Assembly: GCA_963932465.1 (NCBI GenBank)
Contig: OZ010786.1
Coordinates: forward strand, 444,528,619 to 444,592,618
DNA: 64,000 bases
DNA from: Maratus speciosus
Taxonomy: Eukaryota > Arthropoda > Arachnida > Araneae > Salticidae
Reading direction: 5' to 3'
Below are positions 44,691 through 55,690 of the stretch, one piece after another. The translations under genes were made by a program, and so were the position numbers. Each line of letters opens with the position of its first letter. Positions within the stretch are counted from its first letter, which is position 1. The notes beneath the pieces were generated by a model, which searched no databases, was not told where the DNA came from, and saw nothing but the letters and a program-made list of their open reading frames with translations.

Positions 44691-45975
44691 TTAATTTTAA
44701 CATTTATTAAATAACTGATTAATGAACTAAACATTAACCGGCAAATGAATTATTATTGTTTATCGGTTTAAAATATCCACCTCTCTTTAAAGGATTTGAA
44801 AGCTAGACATTTAATATAATACATTTAAAGCATTCAAATAATTTTTAAAATGTGTTTTAAACATTTACTCCCATTTAAAATAATGCTTTTCACTTGAAAT
44901 AACTACCCACCTGAAAAATGAATCTAAATAAAAATTCCTATTAATTAAACGAGCTTTAGCTGAAAATTTAACTAAGGTTTAGTTAAATATCTATATTTAT
45001 CTAAAATGGATTGCAAAGCTAGAATTCACTATAATGCATTTAACCCTTTAACATCGGTGAGGGGTAGGGTAATTTTCGATGCGGCGGGAAAATACATTTT
45101 TTAAAACAAGCTAAATTACTTTTATGCAGTCAACCAATCTTTCCGCGCTATCTTTTTTATATTTTGTAGTTCTAATCATCACAATCCTTCAGGACTACCT
45201 GACTAGCCAAAAAATCAAGAAGTTTAATAAAATTGAAACCGCATGATCGTATGTACTCGGGTTTAAAGTGTTTTAAAAAGGAAGAAATTATATAATATTT
45301 TGATAATTTATCCCTGTAATGTTTCAATCTTTAAGTAAATTTCCATTTGAATAAATAATTTGGATAATAATTCCGATGCACGAACTAAACGCTAATTTAA
45401 AAAAATAAATTTTATTAATTTTCGGTCCAAAATATTCATCACTCTGTAAAATATTATAAAGCTAGAAGTTTACTATAATGCAATAAAAGCACTTAACAAA
45501 TAAAATAAATCTTGAAAATTTATTTCAGTTTAAAATGAAAATGCCATGTTAAAATCTCTAGCTATAAAAGGCCATTTGATAAAATCACTACGCATTTTTT
45601 CAACCGACACTTTACAAAACAATTACGGAGACCCATTTTCAACGATATCAGCATATCATTAAATATTGATGTTAATGAGTTTCATGTCGCTGACATTTGA
45701 ATACTAAATTAGGTATAGGGATGTGGAACATCGCCAGTTCGGGGAGAAAATATACGACTGCAGATTCGGACGTAAATATGTCAAAAGTAATGAAAATTGT
45801 AGTGATGAATGTCGTGAAAATGATAATTTTAACTGTTGATTTAACTATGTGGAACAATGGATAACTTTAAATTTTTCTTAAAAATTTATTACATGTTAAT
45901 GAGAATAAATAAATTAAACATTATTCGTATTTACGTAATGTGAATGAATGTTCCAAAATGCGCATTCATAAATGT
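44691..45975 (+). repeat. Long-unit repeat, copy D (two partial units)
   Basis: Starts near 44700 (AACTAAACATTAACCGGCAA) and again near 45390 (ACGAACTAAACGCTAATTT), then CAACCGACACTTTAC, GACCCATTTTCAACGATATC, CATATCATTAAATATTGATG, TTTCATGTCGCTGACATTTG. It ends with ACGTAATGTGAATGAATGTT. Confidence 0.7.
45054..45262. mobile_element. TTAA-flanked MITE in copy D (candidate)
   Basis: TTAA at 45050-45053 before CCCTTTAACATCGGTG, and TTAA at 45263-45266 after GTACTCGGGT. The insert interrupts the phrase 'ATAATGCATTTAA|AGTG' that is continuous in other copies. The TIR match is poor apart from CCC/GGG. Confidence 0.5.
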
Positions 45976-46644
45976 ATATATAAATATAGGGGAGATTAGG
46001 GACGGTTGACCATACGGGAGGCTTAACCCACGCATCAATTTTCATATCTAAAAAAAAATCAGAGTTTTATCAATAAGTGTCAACCAAAGCTACTGGAATG
46101 CTCAAACAACAGTCCCTGATTCATACAGCTAATCGAAATAGGTGTGGAAAAATCAATCGTGAAGCATTTTCAACCTAAAAGTTGTGCTTTTTAGAAATAT
46201 ATTGTAAGCTTTTTTCAGCTAAAATATATCATAGAAATTTAAGTAAGTAGGTTTTAAATAATGCAGAAATATCAAGCTTTCATTCCAGGCATAAAGATTG
46301 TACAGTAAGTTAGGCTTAACATAACAATGTGGTATTGTTTAGAAAAGGTCTATGTAGGGAGGCTTGACCCAGTCAATGTGAGAGAGGGTTGAACAGATGC
46401 TCAATGCTTCCTTAATTAAGTGGCTTTGGAAATATTTTTATTATACACTGTGCATAATGAAAAGTTAATTGTATATACATAAAAAAATGTAAATTTATTC
46501 TGTAAAGCTTCAGTAAAATGGTGTGATGGAAAAGAAAAAGTTTAAAACTGACTATAGAAAAATGTGAAAAATTGCTACAAAATGGGAAAGTTGATAGAAA
46601 CGTTTTTCCATTTACATATTGCTTACAATAGGTAAATAGAAACA

Positions 46645-47148
46645 GTGGGAAAGACTAGAAAAGATGAAAGCAGCAGTCTTAATCCTTTGAGGGACAGTGG
46701 TATATTTATAAAACCACTTAATTTTAATTCCTAAACATCACAATGGCACCAGAATTTTGCTGAAATCTTTTCCATTCAATATGTATGTGAAATATAGCCT
46801 TTTTCTTATTTCCAAATAAATTTGTTTGTAAATTCCGGTGCCAGTCATTTATTTCATCCTTTTAGTACTGAAAGTACTTTGCCCCTTAAAGGTTTAAATC
46901 ATGTTAATGATAAGTTAAGCGCTTATGCGGTTGCAAAAGAACACAGCATTGATCGAAAAACTTTAGGAAGATATGTAGAAAAATTTCACCAGGATGAATA
47001 CAGTGAGATGAAGCCAACCTATGTGACAACTAGAGTTGTCAGATCGAGTGTTACAAAAATGGAACAAGGAGATAAAAAAAGCGGGACAGTGGCTCCAAAA
47101 TCCGGACATAATAACATGAAACACAATGAAAACGGAACCTGTCTCTAA
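46645..47148 (+). pseudogene. pogo/Tigger-like transposase N-terminal fragment (psq HTH)
   Basis: The reading frame begins before a MITE insertion (VGKTRKDESSSLN, 46645-46683) and resumes after it with LSAYAVAKEHSIDRKTLGRY, the recognition part of a psq/CENP-B-type helix-turn-helix that binds transposon ends. The MITE and a one-base phase change split the domain. The frame ends at 47148 in AACGGAACCTGTC repeat sequence, and no DDE domain follows. The ATG at 46822 lies inside the MITE and is not the true start. Confidence 0.7.
46684..46892. mobile_element. TTAA MITE inserted in the psq-HTH fragment
   Basis: CCTTTGAGGGACAGTGG at the left and, reversed, CCTTTAAGGGGCAAAGTA at the right; TTAA at 46679-46682 and 46894-46897. 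The left part resembles the family at 59337 and 2600 (CACTTAATTTTAATTCC, ATGTATGTGAAA). Confidence 0.65.
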
Positions 47149-47274
47149 CGGAATACTGCCTTAAATGTTAAAATTTTATTTTCCATGCTGTACAATTATA
47201 CCTGCTCAGACAAAATCCTGTTTAAAACAAAATGTTTCTCCTCTGACTTGCGATTGCATCTTAACCCTTTGAGC

Positions 47275-48221
47275 TCTGCCGGGTGAATTTTCACCCACAT
47301 AAAATCAAAATCTTTTAATTTCCCTCAAAAAGTCTCCATTTTAATTGCAAAAACTGGGTTTTGTAGATTTTACTTGTCTTCTTAAAATCTAGATGGCAGC
47401 ACTATTCTCTGCAAATATCTAGTAGGTTTTTAATGCGACCTTAAAAACACTCCAATTTTGAAGGTTTAGAAATTTTGTATTTTTCAAGCATTATAAAGAA
47501 ATATTTTTCAAAGCAGATAACATTTTTTTCTCTTGGACACATCAAACATTTAATAATAATTACATGCAAATCACTAAACTGAAAATTTAAATAATTACAG
47601 GGGATAGAAATAAGTAATGGTAGAATTTTCTACCAGCAGAGCTCTAAGGACTACAAAAATGTGCTTTGTCACTAGATGGCAGCACTAAAATTACATACCA
47701 GACAGTGTTTCAGAACCAAAATTTAGATGCTTATAATTTAATTCCAAGGAATTTTAAATTTGTGTTTAATTCAGCAGATTGACGAGTTTATTATGTTTTA
47801 AATATTTCTAAACAAAAATTAAATATTTTTAAAATCTGTTTCATCTATAAATTTGATTAGTTTGTATTTTTATATTATGATTTAAAAAATTTTAAATTTT
47901 GAATTTTCTCATTTAATAAATTTTTAAAATATTTTAATAGTCTTAGAATTTGTTTAAACCGTGTAACTGCTTAAAATATGTTGAAATTTCAGCAATTATA
48001 GTAATTTTAGAATAACTTTGAGGTGCCATTTCTTGTATTTGCGTGTTGAAATGAATGCTCTAGAGCTCTGATGGTGGAAAAACTTCTCACGTCCCCCAGC
48101 CTAAAGGGGGTATTTAAAAAAAAATTTAATCACATGGTTCAATTTCAGACAGTCCCCTAATCACATTTTAAGTGTTTTTCTAGCATATTTTTAAAATTTT
48201 AATAACCCGGAGCTCAAAGGC
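47275..48221. mobile_element. TTAA-flanked piggyBac-like element, 947 bp
   Basis: TTAA (47271-47274) then CCCTTTGAGCTCTGCCGGGT; right end reversed GCCTTTGAGCTCCGGGTT then TTAA (48222-48225). A hairpin GGGTGAATTTTCACCC sits beside the left TIR. AGATGGCAGCACTA is repeated at 47391 and 47671. No transposase frame. Confidence 0.8.
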
Positions 48222-48879
48222 TTAACAGGTTTGTTTAAGCCTCATGTTTAAAAAAATATTTTTTTATAATAATTAAAAGATGTAGAATAAAGTTATTTTG
48301 CTCTTTTTAAACTGATTTTATTTCTCTTCACAAATAGTGCAATATAAAACAAAGTGAGTCAAGCCTCCCATATAATGGGTCAACCCTTCCCTATATGGGG
48401 AGCCTTGACCCATTATTTTTTCATGATTAAAATCAATCATTTTTCAAATGTCTTATATGTTACACTTATGTAGCAATTTTATTTTGATAACTGTTTGTAT
48501 AACGAATAAAATTATATATAAAACTTTATTATACGTTCAATAATTAAAAAATAAAAAATCATTTTGTTAAAAGTGGGTCAATCCTCCCTAGTCTCCCCTA
48601 CTATCAAATTATTAAAACCGTATATTCAACGATGTAATAATTTAATAACCTTAATTTTAATTAATTAATAAATTAATAAAGCAACAATAATTAGCAAATT
48701 GTCTGTTACTATTTTTTACTTCAAAATATTTACCTCTCTAAAACAGATTTAAGCAAAAAACTTACTATAATACACTAAACACATTCAACAGATAAAATTT
48801 GTGCGTTGCGGCCCTTACAAAAATTTAATCTCTATAAATAAAATCGTCTGCACCAAAAAATTAAATGAGTCTACTTGCT

Positions 48880-49345
48880 CTTGAAATATAGTTATCGCCG
48901 AAATCGTTAAAAGCAGAGCGTAGCAGCGACACCTATTGGACGATATACACCAAATCCCATTAAGTATATATTTATGTCAAGGTCAATTATGTCAATATGA
49001 AGTTAGATGAAATACCATACATTAGTTCTTGAGATATAGATAACACGGAAGTAGTGAAATATGCAGCACAGCCGATCCACCTGTTGGGTGATTTACACGA
49101 AAACCTAAGTCAACACAAATTTGCGCCACATTCTAACAGAATATGAAATTTGATAAAATTATATGTGTTAGTTCTTGATATATATCTATCTCGAAAATCG
49201 TGAAAAATGTAGTATAGCAGTGTCACCTGCTGGACGATTTTCACCAAAGCCCAGTCAGCACCAATTTATCTCAAGGTCTAATTGAATCTGAAGATGGATT
49301 AAATTCCGTTCATTAGTTCTTCAGACAGAGATACCACAAAATCTG
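48880..49345 (-). repeat. Degenerate ~150-bp repeats, inverted relative to 19.7-20.3 kb
   Basis: Phrases ATTCTAACAGAATATGAAAT, TTAGTTCTTGAGATATAGAT, TATGTCAAGGTC, CACCTGTTGGGTGATTTACA and TAGCAG..ACACC are reverse complements of those at 19690-20310. Three diverged units. Same family on the opposite strand. Confidence 0.75.
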
Positions 49346-49645
49346 TGTCAGAGATCGCACAGACTCACGGAGAAACATTTTCTAAAAACAGTCAAATCGT
49401 ATTCAGGGCGTATAATTCCGTGGAAAACCATAAGGCGAAATTTTTCCCGGATCCAGTATTTTCTTCTTATAAAGATAGAAGTAAAAATTGAAATTTTATT
49501 CAAGTTTAAAATGAAAATTTAATGAACATTGTTAAATGCCCAGTTTCTGAAAATCATTTGACAAAGCTGTGACACGTTTTTTGACAACCGATAATTGAGT
49601 AAAAAAAATGGGGACGCATTTCAACCGAGATGGCCACATCATTAA

Positions 49646-49653
49646 ATATTGAT
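49646..49653 (+). repeat. 8-bp target duplication of the foldback, left
   Basis: ATATTGAT, repeated exactly at 51962-51969. Confidence 0.8.
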
Positions 49654-50243
49654 TAGGGTGGGTCGAAAAAACCGAAATATTTACAATCGAAATGTAATAG
49701 AGCGGAAAAGTTGCCTTTTGTAATAAAGAATAAATTCGTAAAATATTATATCGATCGGATAATATCTTTTACCGCCGCAAGGGGGCCAAAGTTTTAAAAA
49801 ATCGCAAAAAAACTTTTTTTTTTTTTTCAATATTTTTTTTTAATTATCCAAACGTACGAATACAATTTCTAATAGGACGCTATGACTGCACGAAGATATA
49901 AGAAATGTCCCGGCAAATGTTCATTATGATAAAATAATATATTTTACTGCCGCAAAGGGACCAAATTTAAAAAAACGAATTGTAAAAATTTTCAAATTTT
50001 CATTTTTTCTATATTTTTATAATTTCAATAATATGCCTAGAAGTAAATAAATTTACTTTATATCTATTAATATGTCATAAATATTGTTAACTATTTGTCA
50101 TAGACTGGAAAATAAAAAAGGTAATCATTCATTGTTCTTTACGATCGCTTCATCTACTGCTGTTTTACTGCATATCAGCAGTTCATATACCACAAATCAC
50201 AAAAATGATATAAAATGAACAAAATATTTTAGTATTTTATTAA

Positions 50244-50690
50244 TTAAAATACAGAAATGTTTAACCGAAACGGATTAAATAAACTTAAAATGAAGAAATA
50301 TTTAAAGTAAATGAATTTTATAATATGACTTGCTTGCAAATAAAGCCATTGTTCCTCGAGAGGCCGAAATTGATCATATGGGATCCTCACTCCGTTCTGG
50401 TCCGCAAACTTTACCAGCACTTCAGCGACTAATTTCACGCATCTTTCTACTGATTGAGTGGTACAAGGAAAGTTATAATAGCTGGCATCTTTAATCGAAC
50501 ATTCTAAACTCACCAGTGTTGTTAGATCGTCAATCGATAGACAAATCGTAACAGGTGGTTTCGTTAATTTACAGTTTTGCCTTTCGACTAAAGCCATACA
50601 ATTTTAAGCTTTAAGTTCAAGTCTGGAATGTCGAAATGATGGATGGCGCTATTCGTGTCCACAGAACTTCGTGCTTTGGCAATTTTTAAT
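50244..50690 (-). pseudogene. Transposase-like C-terminal fragment, left arm
   Basis: Minus strand: KIAKARSS..., then NCKLTKPPVTICLSIDDLTT and CTTQSVERCVKLVAEVL. The pattern 'TEPP(V/L)T..D..F/YPCHTQAVERCVKLVTEA' is, from memory, that of the uncharacterised arthropod 'Cc8L18.2-like' transposon protein family; this name is low-confidence. Frame breaks occur between blocks. No start Met of its own. Confidence 0.5.
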
Positions 50691-50899
50691 TTTGGCAATC
50701 GGCTGATCAGGATGTACTCAATGTGTACATCCTGAAAGTGTACTGCATCAGATGGTTCACAATTAAAATGAATCCATCATGTTTTTCAGATTTTGTGGAC
50801 TATATTTAGTAACTCTCGTTACTTGCCATATCATCTACAAAATATTATAGTTCCTGTAATTTCACGAATTGCCTTTTTCGCAAATCATGAAAATAGCCT

Positions 50900-51330
50900 T
50901 ATTCGAATGATAGCATATGAAGGAGAGGGCATCAGAACCCCAGCCATAAAGAAAATTGCCAAAGCACGAAGTTCTGCGGGCACGAATAGTGCCTTTCGTC
51001 ACTTCGTCATTCCAGAATCGAACTTTGAAGCTTAAAATTGTATGGATTTAGTCGAGTGGCAAAATTGTAAACTAACGAAACCACCTGTTACGGTTTGTCT
51101 ATGGACTGACGATCTAACGACGCTGGTGAATTTAGAATGTTCGATTAAACATACCAGCTATTATAATTTTCCTTTCCCACTCAATCAATAGAAATATGCG
51201 TGAAATTAGTCTCTGAAGTGCTGGTAAAGTTTGTGGACCAGAACAGACGGAGGATCATATGTGATAAATTTTGGCCTCTCGAGGAACAATGGCTTTATTT
51301 GAAAGAAAGTCATATTATAAAATTCAATTA
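50900..51330 (+). pseudogene. Transposase-like C-terminal fragment, right arm
   Basis: The inverted counterpart of 50244-50690: IKKIAKARSSAGTNSAFRHF, a stop, then NCKLTKPPVTVCLWTDDLTT, and after frameshifts LVKFVDQNRRRI. It is more damaged than the left arm: the CTTQSVERC block is lost to a frameshift. It extends further 5' than the left copy. Confidence 0.5.
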
Positions 51331-51961
51331 CTTTAAATACTTCTTCATTTTATGTTTATTTAATCCGTTTCGGTTAAATATTTCTGTATTTTAATTAATA
51401 AAATACTAAAATATTTTGTTCATTTTATATCATTTTTGTGATTTGTGGTATATGAACTGCTGATATACAGTAAAACAGTAGTACATAATGCGATCGTCAA
51501 AAATAATGAATGATTACCGTTTTTTTTTCCAGTCTGTAACAAATAGTTAAGAAAATTTACGACAATATTAATAGATATGAAGTAAATTTATTTACTTCTA
51601 GATATTATAGAAATTATAAAAATAAAAATTTCAAATTTTTACAATTTTTTTTAATATGGTCTTTTTGCGGCAGTAAAAGATATTACTTTATCATAATGAA
51701 CATTTACCAGGACATTTCTTATATCTTCATGTAGCTATCGCGTCCTATTAGAAATTGCATTAGTACGTTTGTATAATTAAAAAAAAATACTGAAAAAAAC
51801 ATGTTTTTTGCGATTTTTGGAAATTTTGGTCTCGTTGCGGCGGTAAAAGATATTAACCGATATGTGTAATATTTTAAGAATTTATTCTTTATTACAAAAG
51901 GCAACTTTTGCGCTCTATTACATTTCGATTATAAATATTTCGGTTTTTTCGACCCACCCTA

Positions 51962-52740
51962 ATATTGATGTCAATGAGTTTCATGTCATTCACAGTCTAA
52001 TACTACCTGAGGATTAAAGATTTGGCATTGGTCTTGAAATATGAAAATCTTGCCATGATAACGGAAACGGGGAATCGAACGTATATAAGTATGTAAAATG
52101 TAATGCAAATTGTAGCAATGTATGTCTGAACATACGAATTTTAACCATTGTTTTGAATATAGAAATTATGTAACTATTTTTTTAAGTTAGAAAAACATTT
52201 TTTGAACATTTTAATGCATATGTTATTCAAAAAAGATAAATATTTTTCGCATTTCCGGGATGTGAATGAACATACAGGTTTGCCAACGGTCAGGGAGTTA
52301 TTCAGGGAAAATACCAGTATTTTCTTAAAGAAAAATTTCGTCTTATTTGATCGCGCTATCAAATGCGGTGAATTTTTGTATAAAAAAATAACTGCTATTT
52401 TCCCTGAAATTTTTCCTGACTGATCGTTGCCTTGGTGCAGGAGCAAAATGGCTTTAATGCCCCTTTGTGTTCCATAATATGATCCACACACAATTCAGCT
52501 ATCATCCAATCAAATAATGAAGGAGTAAAATCATTTATTCAATCATTTGGGTTTAGGGATTAAAAATCGGACGTGAAAAAAGTAAATTTCAGAACTATAA
52601 TGTAAGATTGAGGATTCGAACTTCAAAATGTCAAGTGTAATAAAAATTTTAGTGAAGAACGCTTTAAAGTACCAGTTTTAACCTTTCTGTTAAATATAAT
52701 TTAAAAATTCAGTATTTTTAAAAGTATCTGTCAAATTTTC
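51962..52740 (+). repeat. Long-unit repeat, copy E, right part
   Basis: Resumes with the duplicated ATATTGAT, then GTCAATGAGTTTCATGTCAT..ATATGAAAATCTTGCC..AACATACGAATTTTAACCATTG. A second partial unit (AATCGGACGTGAAAAAAGTAAATTTC..CTTTAAAGTACCAGTTTTAACC) follows at 52560-52690. Bases 52240-52490 have an open plus frame (73 codons) with no family. Confidence 0.65.
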
Positions 52741-52753
52741 TTTAAATTATAAC

Positions 52754-53968
52754 TAGGGATGCACTGAATATTCGGTATTTATTCGGTTTTCAGCTTATTC
52801 CGCCATGTTACCGAATATTCGGTTTGGCTGAATATCAAGCTATTCGACATGGCCGAATAGCAAACTATTCGGCCTGCTGAATATTCGGTTTGGCCGAATA
52901 TCGAAATATTCGGCCGAAACGAATACTTAAAAAAACTTTTAAAACATATTTTTAAAAACATTATACAACTTGTACGTTTAACAGTCAACTTATAAAGATA
53001 TTCAGAATAATTAGAAGCAGAATCATATTTAAATGAGAATGTTTTTACATTATTTATTTGCTGTTTGTTAAGTATTACTTAAGAAAATTAACCAATCACG
53101 AGGATTTTCATAGGAATTATGTACAAATTATGTACAAATACCAGTTCCTGAACATTTTCCAGTAAATAATCTGTTTCTTGCTAAGATTTTAAGACCAACG
53201 TTTACAATCTCTGAAAATAATCGCCCACTCCAGACACAGATCTAGGATGCATTGAAGAACTTCCTTGCTTAATCAAAGGGAGTAGAATAGTTATTCTTCC
53301 TGAGTTGCCACCATGTAAAATTTGAATAGATTGTATTACTTATTTACTTTTACTTCAGTCACTTCCTGACAAACAAATAATATATCATCTTGTACAAGTT
53401 TTCTTCCAATTTTTTCGCAATTTCTCTTTGATTTTAAAATGTTTGTTTTAGAATTTAAGAAAATTTTATTCATTTGTTTCAATTCAGAGAAGAAGCCATG
53501 AAATTTAAAATTTTATTAATTAAAAAAGTTTTATAAATATCTTCTTCTTAAATAACTCAAAGCAGATTTTTTTCTGTGTAAAGTTTACTTGAAATAAGCT
53601 CTTGTTTATCAAAATGAAAGTTTCTGTTTTTAAATATTATGTAATCCAAGCATTAAATCCGTACATCGTTTTTAAATTTAGCATTTTAATGCTTTTAAAC
53701 ATTGAAATATAAAAATATTCGACAAGCCAAATATTCGATATATTTTTCAACGAAGAATTAATAAAACGGAACCAGATGTTTTCCTTCCAACCAGGTATAT
53801 TTTTTAATATTTTGACAATTTTTATGCGTAGAAAATGACAAAGGTGGCGGCACAAGCCGAATATTCGGTATTCATCCGAATAGTTACTATTCGCTGGCTG
53901 ATTATTCGGTATTCGGCCTAAGAGTTACTATTAGGCTAGCCGAATATTCGATATTCGGTGCATCACTA
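52754..53968. mobile_element. hAT-type MITE, ATTCGG-rich, 1.2 kb
   Basis: TAGGGATGCACTGAATATTC and reversed right end TAGTGATGCACCGAATATCG; 8-bp duplication ATTATAAC/ATTATAAT (52746-52753, 53969-53976). CCGAATATTCGG words are reiterated at both ends. No transposase. A 109-bp internal segment reappears outside, at 54148. Confidence 0.85.
53744..53852 (+). repeat. Segment shared with 54148-54257 (copy inside the hAT MITE)
   Basis: TTTTCAACGAAGAATTAATA + AAACGGAACCAGATGTTTTC .. GTAGAAAATGACAAAGGTGGCGGCA, nearly the same as 54148-54257. Confidence 0.8.
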
Positions 53969-53989
53969 ATTATAATACATGTTAATTAC

Positions 53990-54147
53990 AATAAATAAAT
54001 AATATTCCTAATGTGATGTGAATGAACGTCGATGCAAAACTGAGTCAATGCCTATTTTCATTCCAAATTACGAACTGCGTATTCTACAGTAATTAATGAA
54101 TTAAGAAGAATCCACTTTATAAGGCCAAAAAGAGTACTTTTTTTAAT
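53990..54147 (+). repeat. Long-unit repeat end/start fragment
   Basis: GTGATGTGAATGAACGTCGA..GTATTCTACAGTAATTAATG corresponds to the junction between units (compare 45930-45970, 60765-60800). Confidence 0.5.
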
Positions 54148-54790
54148 TTTTCAACGAAGAATCAATAAAACGGAACCAAATGTTTTCCTTCAAACCAGGT
54201 ATATTTTTTAATATTTTGAAAATTTTTGTGCGTAGAAAATGACAACCTGTGGCGGCATCCTTGTTTTATAACATGTGCGCGCAGCGAGCACGATTTTGTG
54301 CGGTACGGTATTGTGCTTGGCAGCTGTTTGAAGCCCAAAACTATTCAGGTTATGAAAGGGGTCATGAACCGATATAATTGGAATTGGTACACAGAAGCAA
54401 AATGGCACTTGTTTGAAAATCAACCTACGGATTTCTTGTGTTATGTTTTCAACTTTAAAGTCTTGAAAAAACTACTTTTTTTTTACATTAAATAGTTTCA
54501 TCGTGACCAATAAGTGATTATCTTTCAAACACAAATATTCTTTTAATTGTCGGTTGATAGATTCGAATGCTATGCTGCCCCGAGTGTTAAAAAACTTCGA
54601 AACGTCAAACTACTTTTCTTTCAGCAGGCACACGGTTCCGTTCAAAAACACTGCAAGTTCAAAAATAACTTAAAAGATTCAAAATCGTTTCAGACACATA
54701 TACCACACTCTTCAGACATAGAAAAAAACTCGATTCGTTGATATAACAAAGTGAAATCTCCCCTTAATAAACTTAACAGTAATCCAGAAA
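54148..54790 (+). other. Copy of the hAT-internal segment, then spacer
   Basis: 54148-54257 matches 53744-53852. Beyond it an 89-codon frame (54226-54495) is open, with TGCGCGCAGCGAGCACG-type sequence of higher GC content than its surroundings, but I recognise no protein family. Possibly a decayed gene exon or TE fragment. Confidence 0.45.
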
Positions 54791-55245
54791 TTCCTATTTT
54801 TTTTTATTCAAAATGGTTACCTCTCTTAATTAATTTTAAAGGCAGAAGTTAACTGTCATGAATTAAAAGCATTCGACAACTGAAAAAATGTTTTGAAAAT
54901 TTATTCCAGTTTGAAATGAAATGTTAGTGTTCAATGCTTAACCTGCACCATAATGTAATGATGGCACGCAGCCCTTGACAACCGGTAATTGAAGACCCAT
55001 TTCCAACCAGACAACCTCATCATGAAATATTGATGTTAATGAGTTTAATGCCACTGACAAATGAATACAGAATGAGAATTAGCGATTTGGTATTGATTGT
55101 GAAATATCGAAGGCATAACGGAAGTGTGCGAAATTGTGCGCAAGTATGTCTGTTGTAACGAGAATTGTAGTGAGGAATGCCTAAAAATACGAATTCTAAC
55201 CATTATTTTAAATATTGAAATTAATTAATTTTATAAAAATAGTGT
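54791..55245 (+). repeat. Long-unit repeat, copy F
   Basis: TTCAAAATGGTTACCTCTCT, AAAGCATTCGACAACTGAAA, GACAACCGGTAATTGAAGAC, CATCATGAAATATTGATGTT + AATGAGTTTAATGCCACTGA, then AATACGAATTCTAACCATTA. Confidence 0.7.
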
Positions 55246-55249
55246 TTGA

Positions 55250-55690
55250 CAAATGTTGTTCAAATTATATTATAAAGGACAGACGTGTCTGTGCGTAACG
55301 CTGACGTCATTTTGTCGGTGGCAACAGCAGACGATTAAATTGAACTTTTATTCTAATTTTTTAAACTTCTAAATACCGCACAATTTCAATTACTCCACCG
55401 TCGAATAGGGAAAAAATGTACTTTCAAATGCAATTAATTGAAACATATATCGCAATTTATTTGAAAACTGTATCGCAGTTTACTCAATTTTTATTGTTAT
55501 CAATTAATTTTCAAGCATGAATCTTTTCTCAAATCTATATCTACCGCGTGCAGCCAGTTACGAAATATAAATCCGTTTGCATGTAAAATAATATAAATAG
55601 CTCATCATTTGATTTCAGATTATATTCCATAACGAAATAAAACGTTCATTAATCAATAAATAAAACAATAAAATAAAAAAAAGCAATTTA
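55250..55690 (-). repeat. CCATTTGG tandem unit 1 (most diverged)
   Basis: TTTTAAACTTCTAAATACCG..CACCGTCGAATAGGGAAAA..ATGTACTTTCAAATGCAATT parallels unit 2 and unit 3. The TTTGTCGGTGGCAACAGCAG phrase is in a different place. Partial or rearranged. Confidence 0.5.

Larger units (their letters stand above)
45989..48598 (+). mobile_element. pogo-like DNA transposon with subterminal GGGTCAAGCCTCCC repeats
   Basis: Ends GGGGAGATTAGGGACGGTTG + ACC and, reversed, GGGGAGACTAGGGAGGATTG + ACC, flanked by TA (45987-45988, 48599-48600). Versions of GGGTCAA(G/C)CCTCCC occur at 46000-46035, 46350-46395, 48350-48415 and the right end. It carries a psq-HTH transposase fragment and two nested TTAA MITEs, and itself interrupts the long-unit array. 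The layout parallels 30865-32572. Confidence 0.8.
48660..49653 (+). repeat. Long-unit repeat, copy E, left part
   Basis: Begins AATTAATAAAGCAACAATAA..TTACCTCTCTAAAACAGAT; ends GACAACCGATAATTGAG..GGCCACATCATTAAATATTGAT, where a foldback element interrupts it. The unit continues at 51962. Bases 48880-49345 are a separate insert of ~150-bp repeats. Confidence 0.75.
49654..51961. mobile_element. 2.3-kb foldback element with ~1-kb arms
   Basis: Ends TAGGGTGGGTCGAAAAAACC and its inverse, with an exact 8-bp duplication ATATTGAT. Arms of about 1.03 kb (49654-50690 and 50955-51961) are diverged inverted copies; the ~265-bp centre is unique. Both arms contain the same fragment of a transposase-like protein, so the element looks like an inverted dimer of the 3' part of a larger transposon. 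Confidence 0.85.

Noticed and set aside
54226..54495. 89-codon frame as a host exon
   Set aside because: No recognised family and no splice context I could defend; kept only as a remark on the spacer.
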